DNA of 64,000 nt from Streptomyces griseoruber (GTDB lineage: Bacteria > Actinomycetota > Actinomycetes > Streptomycetales > Streptomycetaceae), in contig NZ_KQ948768.1 of NCBI RefSeq assembly GCF_001514205.1, positions 1 through 64,000 on the forward strand, written 5' to 3'. Position numbers and translations under genes: made by a program. This document shows positions 59,101 through 64,000 of this stretch, one piece after another; the stretch's first letter is position 1, and every line of letters begins with the position of its first letter. The notes beneath the pieces were generated by a model. It was not told the DNA's origin. It saw nothing but the letters and a program-made list of their open reading frames with translations, and did no database searches.

Positions 59101-62100
59101 GGTGGCGCCACCGGCCAGGGTGAGGTCCGACTCCCCGGACCGCAGCGACTGCGCCGCCAGATGCAGGGCGACCAGCGATGAGGAGCAGGCGGTGTCCACG
59201 GTGATCGCCGGGCCCTCAAGACCCAGCGCGTAGGCGAGGCGGCCGGACGCGACGCTGGTGAGGGTTCCGGTGAGCGCGTGCCCCTGGTAGCCCTCCGGGG
59301 TCTCGTGCAGGCGGGGGCCGTAGTCCTGCGGCATGACGCCGACGAAGACACCGGTGCGGGTGCCGCGCAGGGTCGCGGGAACGATCCCGGCGCGTTCGAG
59401 GAGTTCCCAGGAGGACTCCAGCAGGAGCCGCTGCTGGGGGTCCATGGCGGCGGACTCGCGCGGGCTCAGACCGAAGAACGCCCCGTCGAACCGGTCCGCG
59501 TCGTACAGGAACCCGCCCTGCCGGGTGTACGACGTCCCGTGCCGCAGGCCTTCCGGGTCGTGGAGGGCGGCCAGGTCCCAGCCCCGGTTGTCCGGGAAGT
59601 CCCCTACGGCGTCCCGCCCTTCCCGCAGCAGGTCCCACAGTTCCTCGGGGGTCTGCGCACCGCCCGGCCAGCGGCCGGCGAGGGAGACGATCGCGATCGG
59701 GTCGTCGTCGACGCGCGAAGCGGCCTGTCGTACGGGCTCCACGGCGGCCTCGTCCGGGCCGCCCAGCAGGTTCCGTACGTGGTCGGCGACCGCGCGGGCG
59801 GTGGGGCGGTCGTAGGTGAGGGTGGACGGCAGGTCCACTCCGGTGGCGGCGGCGAGGCGGTCGCGGAACTCGACGGCGGAGACGGAGTCGAAGCCCAGTT
59901 CCCGGAAGGTCAGGTCGGGGTCGACTGCTTCGGGCGATGGCTGTCCGAGGACGAGGGCCGCGCCGGAGCGGACGATCCGCAGCAGGTCCGCGTCGGCGGG
60001 GACGGTCCCGACGGTCGGCTGTCGGTCCGCGGGCTCGACCACCGTGATGTCAGGTGCTGTTGACGACCTGTCGGGCCGAGTCGCCGTCTCCGTGGGCGTC
60101 CAGGTCGGGGCCTCGGGTCCCGGCAGCGCGTCGAGCCAGATCCGGCGGCGCTGGAAGGCGTACGTGGGCAGCGGGACCCGGCGGGCCTCGGTGCCGTACA
60201 CCTCGGTCCACCTCAGCTCCCCGCCACGGACGTGCAGTTCGGCGAGGGAGGTGAGGAAACGGCGTGGTCCGCCGTCGTCGCGGCGCAGGGTGCCGGTGAC
60301 GGCCGTGCCCGGCAGGTCGGCAAGACCGACCGTCAGCACGGGATGCGGACTGACCTCGACGAAGGCCCGGTGACCGGCGGCGTGCGCGGCCTCCACGGTC
60401 TGCCGGAAACGGACGGTGGAGCGGAGGTTGCGGTACCAGTAGGCGGGGTCGAGCGCGGTGCCGTCGAGGAGGCCGCCGGTCACGGTCGAGTAGTAGGCGA
60501 TCCGCGCCGGGCGGGGCCGGATCGCGGCGAGCAGGACGGGCAGGCTCTCGCGCAGCGGCTCGACCTGGGGTGAGTGGGAGGCGTAGTCGACCGGCACGAC
60601 CTTGGCCCGGACCCCGTCCGCCGCGTACCCGGCGACGAGTTCCTCCACGGCCGTACGGTCGCCGGAGACCACGGTGGTGGACGGGCCGTTGACGGCGGCC
60701 ACGCTCAGCGCGCCGCTGAAGCCTTCGAGCCGCGCCCGTACGTCTGCCTCCGGCAGCGGTACGGAGGCCATGCCACCGCCCGTGCCCGACACGGGGAGTT
60801 CGGCGATGGCGCGGGCGCGCAGGGCGACCAGCGCGGCGGCGTCCTCCAGGGTCAGTGCTCCGGCGACATGGGCGGCGGCGATCTCCCCCTGGGAGTGCCC
60901 GATCACCGCGTCCGGGCGCACACCTCGGGCCTGCCAGAGGGCGGCCAGGGACACCATCACGGCGAAGAGGGCGGGCTGGACCACGTCGACGCGCTCCAGT
61001 GACGGGGCGTCCGGTGTGCCGCGCAGCAGGTCGTGCAGGGACCAGTCGGTGTGCGGTGCGAGGGCTGCGGCGACCGCGTCGATCGAGGCGGCGAAGTCCG
61101 CTTCGGTGGCGAGGAGTTCGCGGGCCATGGCGGGCCACTGGGAGCCCTGGCCGGGGAAGACGAACACCGTGCCGCCCTGTTCGCCCGCGCGTCCGGCGAC
61201 GAGGCCGGCCGTCTGTTCGCCGGCCTCCAGGGCGGCGAGCCCGGCGAGCAGTTCGCCGCGGTCGGCGCCGGTCACCACGGCCCGGTGGGGGAAGGCGGTG
61301 CGGGTGGTGGCGAGCGTGTGGCCGATGTCGTGCGGTGCGAGGTCCGGCTGCCGTGCGACATGGGCACGGAGGCGTGCGGCCTGGGCTCGCAGGGCCTGCG
61401 GGGTGTGCGCGGACAGTGGCCACAGCCAGGGGCCTTCATGCCTGGCGGCGGTGTCGTCGCGTACCGGTGCCGGGCCGACCACGACATGGGCGTTGGTGCC
61501 GCCGACCCCGAACGAGCTGACTCCGGCGACCGGCGGGCGGTCGGGGTGGGGCCAGGGGCCGGACTCGGTGCGCACCCGCAGTCGGAGGGCCTCGAAGGGG
61601 ATGTCCGGGTTGGGGGTGGCGAAGTTGAGGCTGGCGGGGAGGCGGCCGTGGCGGACGCTGAGCACGGTCTTGAGCAGACCGACGATGCCGGACGCGCCTT
61701 CGAGGTGTCCGACGTTGGTCTTCGCCGAGCCGACGAGCAGCGGGGTGTCGGGCGTACGTCCGGCGGCGAAGACCTCGCTCAGGGCGGCGGCCTCGATCGG
61801 GTCGCCGACGCGGGTTCCGGTGCCGTGCAGTTCGACGTACTGCACATCGGCGCGACCGACCCCGGCGCGGTTCAGCGCGGCCCGGATCACCTCCGCCTGG
61901 GTGGCGGCGCCCGGCACGGTCAGGCCCGGCGTGGCGCCGTCGCTGCCGACCGCACTGCCCAGCAGTACGGCGTGCACCGGGTCGCCGTCGGTCAGGGCGC
62001 GGGCGAGCGGTTTGAGGACGAGCAGGACCGCGCCCTCGCCGCGCGCGTAGCCGTTGGCCCGGGCGTCGAAGGTGAAGCAGGTGTTGTCGGGGGACAGTGC

Positions 62101-62748
62101 GCCGAAGCGGTCCACGACGAGGGTGCTGTCCGGGGCGAGGTTCAGGTTGACCCCGGCGGCCAGCGCGACGTCGGACTCCCCGGTGCGCAGGCTCTCCAGG
62201 GCCAGGTGGACGGCGACGAGTGAGGAGGACTGCGCGGAGTCCACCGAGAGGCTCGGGCCGCGCAGGTCGAGGGCGTAGGAGACGCGGTTGGCGATGACGC
62301 CCCGGTTCAGTCCGGTCAGGGTGTGCCGGGTGATCGCGTCGGAGCCGTGCCGGTGGACCAGTCCCGCGTAGTCGGCGGCGATCGATCCGACGAACACGCC
62401 GGTGCGGGACGCGGCCAGGGTGCCGGGGAGGATTCCCGCGTCCTCCAGGGCCTCCCAGGCGAGTTCCAGGACGAGGCGTTGCTGCGGGTCGGCGGCGGCG
62501 GCCTCGGCCGGGGATATCCCGAAGAATTCCGGGTCGAACAGATCGACGTTCTCCAGAAATGCGCCGGGCCGGACATCCGCGGTATCCACCGATTCACGGA
62601 AGCGGCCGGCCGGCGGATTCCCGATCGCGCTCACGCCGTCGTCGAGAAGCCGCCAGAAAGCGTCCGGGTCAGGGGCGCCGGGGAGCCGGCAGGCGATCCC
62701 GACAACGGCCGTGGCTTCTTTCTCCGCTGCAGACATGCTGATCAGCAT
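53188..62748 (-). CDS. Type I PKS: KSQ loading module and module 1
   Basis: The 3186-residue protein starts the assembly line. The loading KS reads DSAQSSS with Gln173 in place of the active Cys (a KSQ, decarboxylative). Loading AT has GHSQGE (~619) and YASH, so it should take methylmalonyl-CoA and give a propionyl starter. Loading ACP Ser is ~955. Module 1 has KS (Cys ~1185, with an unusual SLAGRWPGG near its start), AT (GHSIGE ~1641, HAFH: malonyl), DH (HTIAGRVILPG ~1950, LLDAALH), ER (LNFRDVLIALGVYPG ~2500, SAAGGVGQAAV ~2603), KR (ITGGTGTLG ~2795, LDD motif, NYAAANAQLDAL) and ACP (~3100). It fully reduces the first unit. The ATG at 62748 lies behind GGGGA; an ATG at 62736 lacks a ribosome site. 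Confidence 0.93.
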   Translation of the reverse strand: MLISMSAAEKEATAVVGIACRLPGAPDPDAFWRLLDDGVSAIGNPPAGRFRESVDTADVRPGAFLENVDLFDPEFFGISPAEAAAADPQQRLVLELAWEALEDAGILPGTLAASRTGVFVGSIAADYAGLVHRHGSDAITRHTLTGLNRGVIANRVSYALDLRGPSLSVDSAQSSSLVAVHLALESLRTGESDVALAAGVNLNLAPDSTLVVDRFGALSPDNTCFTFDARANGYARGEGAVLLVLKPLARALTDGDPVHAVLLGSAVGSDGATPGLTVPGAATQAEVIRAALNRAGVGRADVQYVELHGTGTRVGDPIEAAALSEVFAAGRTPDTPLLVGSAKTNVGHLEGASGIVGLLKTVLSVRHGRLPASLNFATPNPDIPFEALRLRVRTESGPWPHPDRPPVAGVSSFGVGGTNAHVVVGPAPVRDDTAARHEGPWLWPLSAHTPQALRAQAARLRAHVARQPDLAPHDIGHTLATTRTAFPHRAVVTGADRGELLAGLAALEAGEQTAGLVAGRAGEQGGTVFVFPGQGSQWPAMARELLATEADFAASIDAVAAALAPHTDWSLHDLLRGTPDAPSLERVDVVQPALFAVMVSLAALWQARGVRPDAVIGHSQGEIAAAHVAGALTLEDAAALVALRARAIAELPVSGTGGGMASVPLPEADVRARLEGFSGALSVAAVNGPSTTVVSGDRTAVEELVAGYAADGVRAKVVPVDYASHSPQVEPLRESLPVLLAAIRPRPARIAYYSTVTGGLLDGTALDPAYWYRNLRSTVRFRQTVEAAHAAGHRAFVEVSPHPVLTVGLADLPGTAVTGTLRRDDGGPRRFLTSLAELHVRGGELRWTEVYGTEARRVPLPTYAFQRRRIWLDALPGPEAPTWTPTETATRPDRSSTAPDITVVEPADRQPTVGTVPADADLLRIVRSGAALVLGQPSPEAVDPDLTFRELGFDSVSAVEFRDRLAAATGVDLPSTLTYDRPTARAVADHVRNLLGGPDEAAVEPVRQAASRVDDDPIAIVSLAGRWPGGAQTPEELWDLLREGRDAVGDFPDNRGWDLAALHDPEGLRHGTSYTRQGGFLYDADRFDGAFFGLSPRESAAMDPQQRLLLESSWELLERAGIVPATLRGTRTGVFVGVMPQDYGPRLHETPEGYQGHALTGTLTSVASGRLAYALGLEGPAITVDTACSSSLVALHLAAQSLRSGESDLTLAGGATVMSGPGMFTEFSRQRGLAPDGRCKPFAAAADGTAWAEGVGLVLLERLSDARRHGHRVLALVRGSAVNQDGASNGLTAPNGPSQERVIRQALASAGLRPGDVDAVEAHGTGTALGDPIEAQALIAVYGKDRDAGRPLLVGSAKSNIGHTQAAAGVTGVIKLVQALEHGELPGTLHVDRPTPHVDWSAGTVSLLTAHTPWPAPVEDRPRRAGVSSFGISGTNAHVILEAAPPAEDEGTVVASAAVPGPWIVSARDNDALRAQARRLLARLETLDGRDADVGWSLAAARSLHDHRAVIVGDTRAARTAALRALADGTDAPGLVHGPAAGREIRTAILFPGQGSQRPGAGRALYEIHPVFTTALDETAALFDAELDTPLLDVLFAEPGSAHAALLDTTAYTQPALFALGVALYRLAASFGVRADAFIGHSIGELTAAHLAGVFSLPDAVRLVAARGRLMQALPEGGAMAALQATEAEAAPLVAATAGRVSIAAVNGPASVVVSGDADDVQRIAGLWREKGRRTKVLTVSHAFHSPHMDAVLEDFRALVASVELAEPVVPVISNVTGRPVAAGELTDPDYWVRHIREAVRFHDGLEALRDLGVTAFLELGPDAVLTSLVESLAETGADDRVTAVAALRGGRGETRTLTEALSRLHVHGAAVDWRAAFDRHTVRAVDLPTYPFQRRRHWLDAPSGTAATAVGLDPTDHPLLGASVELPDDAGTLFTGRIALRSHPWLADHTIAGRVILPGAAFTDLALHAGGGRVEELTLEAPLELPVDGTVRLQLSLGAADDSGRRTLAVHSRTEGTDAPWTRHATGLTAEASAPVGATDAVWPPEGAEPVDLTDVYDRLADDGYRYGPAFRLLAQAWRLGDEVYAEVGPAPETTAGHALHPALLDAALHAVVALVPGSARLRLPFAWEGVSLSRRGASVLRVRVRPIGVDTVALQLRDSVGEPVAEVAALSLRAAPGQDTAAGHRLAWVRANAPEVVETPVGSLLPDIPDYPPQIDPAEAAPLGPAGPSSAVAVPDGGVFVDRAAPGDQGEPLRADLAEGTRRPVGADSAGAPRPVDRPTPAVVRHGMVSSIGRAILATPDDPLRVVVAEAVGRAVEAYDDPAAPPRPLGPVVLAAGPDATAVLDLLQRWLALPDTEDTRLVLVTRDAVATHPGEDVPDPAAAAVWGLVRAAQAEHPGRFALVDLDADSATGLPLAALGALLVSEEDQIAVRGTDLLVPRLTRAADPDLLAPPPDAGDAWRLDAEPRGSLDGLTLLHAPEAAAPLGPGQVRIALRATGLNFRDVLIALGVYPGEARIGAEGAGVVLETGPGVTGLAPGDRVTGLVQGTLGPVVVTDHRLLVRIPDGWGFARASGVPVVFLTAYYGLFDLAELRPGESVLIHSAAGGVGQAAVQLARHRGAEVYATAHPAKWDTLRGLGLPDDHIASSRTLDFEDLFRRGTPDGRGVEVVLNSLAREFTDASLRLLAPEGRFVEMGKTDWRDAAAVAAEYDGAAYLDFDLFDVSPDRIGEILAELFRLFAEGTLEPLQFRSQDVRQAPQALRRLGQARHTGKLVLTLPPPPPDPAGTVLITGGTGTLGALVARRLVTHHGVRHLLLTGRQGPAAPGARELRSALAELGAEVTIVGCDVGDADAVDALIAGVPATHPLTAVVHTAGVLDDTVLTSLTPQRLAAVARPKADGARHLHRATAHLDLSAFVLFSSAVGVLGNAGQANYAAANAQLDALAQYRRVRGLPAVSLAWGHWAEAGGMAAGLGSTETDRLTRTGLAPMTNDTALALFDTALGTPYPVVVAAEIDTTRSESGRQSGVLRDLAARARPAVRSRSTSPDPSGALRRELESAPEADRLRRLLALVRSTAAAVLGHTDATAVRPGIGFMESGFDSLGVIELRNRLGTATGLRLPSTVVLDHPTPTALAAHLDTLVAPPAPPAPEPEPAAPAPAVDVEALLAAADGDEIFDLIDNQLGIS

Positions 62749-62771
62749 GGTGTCCCCGGGGCCGTGAACGA

Positions 62772-62804
62772 CCCCTACCGGCCCCCTGCCGACCCCCTAC
62801 CGGC
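62772..62804. promoter_or_regulatory. Three tandem 11-bp repeats, copy 2 of shared motif
   Basis: CCCCTACCGGC (62772-62782), CCCCTGCCGAC (62783-62793) and CCCCTACCGGC (62794-62804) are contiguous, and a diverged CCCCTA follows at 62808. The array lies between the LuxR-family gene and the PKS start, 24 bases before the ATG. The motif is shared with 32209-32241 in the same orientation relative to the genes. It is the best candidate binding site for the cluster activator. Confidence 0.65.
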
Positions 62805-62830
62805 AACCCCCTATGGGCGGTGCACACCGT

Positions 62831-64000
62831 TCAACCGGCCAGCCCCCTGCGGAGTTCCAGTAAATCGGCGAGTTCCATTCTGCGGCGCACCCCGAGTTTC
62901 CGGTAGACCTTCGTCAAATGCTGTTCGACCGTGCTGACCGTGATGAAGAGCTTCTGTCCGATCTCCCGGTTGGTGAGACCGCATGCGGCGAGTTCGGCCA
63001 CCCGCCTTTCGGCTTCGCTGAGTTCGTCGTCACCGGGCTGTGCCGGAGCGGTGCCCGAGACGCGGGACAGGTGACGGGCCCGGCGGTCGGCGGTCCTCGC
63101 CTGGGCGGGGTCGCCGAGCGCGCCGTGGGCGGCGCTCAGTTCGGCGAGCGCCGCGGACAGTTCGAACTGGTCGCCGGAGATCTCCAGTGCCTGCACCGCC
63201 CGTTCCAGCAGCGGGGTCCGCTCGGCCGACTCGGCAGCGGCGGCCCGCGTACGCAACGCCATTCCCAGGATGCGGGGCCGGCCGAGACCGAGATCCTTGA
63301 GCTGGCGGTCCGTCAGAGAACGGGCGGCGCCGGGGCGGCCGAGGGCGAGCTGGGCGCGGGCGGCGCCGATGCGCCAGGGGACGAGGCCGGGCAGGTGGTC
63401 CAGGTCCCAGCGGGCCATGGTCGCCCCGCACTCCTGGTAGTCGGCGAGGGCCGCCTCGGCGTCGCCGACCGCCAGGTGGTGTCCGGCCCGGGCGTAGCGG
63501 TAGTGCAGTCCCATGGGGGTGCGGAACATCGCCCCAGGCACGGGCATGGCCAGGTAGCGGGCGGCGTCCTCGTGCCGGTTCAGGGCGGTCCGTGCGGCGA
63601 TCATGGTGGCCAGGGGGAAGCCCACTCCGACGCCCCAGCGGTCGGGATCGATCTGCTGGAAGGCCGCACGGGCGTATTCCTCCGCGGTGCGCACATCGCC
63701 CTGGCGCAGGGCGGCTTCGGCGGTCAGCGCCGCCAGCAGGGCGTCCTCGGTCGCGTCGTGTCCGCGGCCGGGCCGGTTGGTGACGGCGGCGCACCAGCGT
63801 GCGGCGCGGTCCGACTGGTCGGCGTAGAGAAGCGCGGTGAGCGCCGCCGTGAGGGACCTGACCCGAGCGTCACCGAGCCGGCTCTCGCGCAGGACTGACT
63901 CGGCCCGCGCCACGGCGTCCGGTGCGGGCAGTCCGCCGAGCAGCGCCGTCAGCACCCCCATGCCGTCCGGTGGCGTGGCACGTGTGCCGCCGGGGCGGTC
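62831..64000 (-). CDS. LuxR-family pathway regulator, LAL-like, 5' part off window
   Basis: About 390 residues of the C-terminal part are present and the frame runs open through the window end, so the start is missing. The C-terminus is a LuxR-type helix-turn-helix (LSEAERRVAELAACGLTNREIGQKLFITVSTVEQHLTKVYRKLGVRRR). Before it lies a helical, TPR-like region as in LAL (MalT-like) regulators. Such regulators are common pathway activators in macrolide clusters. It is 82 bases upstream of the PKS start and co-directional. The N-terminal ATPase domain expected of a LAL protein cannot be checked here. Confidence 0.82.
   Translation of the reverse strand, partial: DRPGGTRATPPDGMGVLTALLGGLPAPDAVARAESVLRESRLGDARVRSLTAALTALLYADQSDRAARWCAAVTNRPGRGHDATEDALLAALTAEAALRQGDVRTAEEYARAAFQQIDPDRWGVGVGFPLATMIAARTALNRHEDAARYLAMPVPGAMFRTPMGLHYRYARAGHHLAVGDAEAALADYQECGATMARWDLDHLPGLVPWRIGAARAQLALGRPGAARSLTDRQLKDLGLGRPRILGMALRTRAAAAESAERTPLLERAVQALEISGDQFELSAALAELSAAHGALGDPAQARTADRRARHLSRVSGTAPAQPGDDELSEAERRVAELAACGLTNREIGQKLFITVSTVEQHLTKVYRKLGVRRRMELADLLELRRGLAG

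Overview
The window is high-GC DNA with dense GTG starts, stop/start overlaps (ATGA, GTGA, TGATG), TTA codons in one gene, NarL-type two-component pairs, a CHAT protein and type I modular polyketide synthase (PKS) genes. This points to a streptomycete or close actinomycete. Several gene remnants (integrase tail, receiver domain, DszC-like dehydrogenase, IS630 transposase, CorA, AraC tail) between intact operons suggest an accessory region such as a chromosome arm.

Layout. 1-4.4 kb: integrase remnant, a large CHAT protease-like gene and, convergent to it, the tail of what looks like a caspase-family protein. 4.5-10.6 kb: a degenerate receiver remnant, a histidine kinase and response regulator fused in one reading frame, a lipid-type methyltransferase coupled to a DedA membrane protein, and a second, separate kinase/regulator pair. 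10.7-17.7 kb: a dead DszC/SfnB-type dehydrogenase, then a seven-gene leftward operon (tauD, ssuC, ssuB, ssuA, FMN monooxygenase, ABC-2 exporter ATPase and permease) for sulfonate or organosulfur scavenging. 18.4-25.8 kb: a small P-loop kinase, a broken IS630 transposase, a 2-oxoglutarate/Fe(II) oxygenase, and a polar amino-acid ABC importer coupled to homocysteine S-methyltransferase, flanked by two convergent IclR-type regulators. 25.9-26.8 kb: CorA and AraC remnants. 26.8-64 kb: one long leftward block with a LuxR-family (LAL-like) regulator cut by the window end, three PKS genes, an SDR, two SnoaL-fold proteins and a four-gene oligopeptide-type ABC transporter.

The PKS looks complete: a KSQ loading module, five extension modules and a terminal thioesterase. 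Active-site motifs predict propionyl starter, then malonyl (DH-ER-KR), methylmalonyl (KR), malonyl (DH-KR), methylmalonyl (no reduction), malonyl (DH-KR), then release. Collinear reading gives a C15 hexaketide, 9-hydroxy-4,8-dimethyl-5-oxotrideca-2,6-dienoic acid, or its 10-membered lactone. I cannot match it to a known pathway from sequence alone. The SnoaL-fold proteins and SDR are candidate tailoring or cyclising enzymes. An 11-bp tandem repeat lies directly upstream of the loading-module gene and again upstream of the transporter, suggesting that one regulator controls both ends of the cluster.
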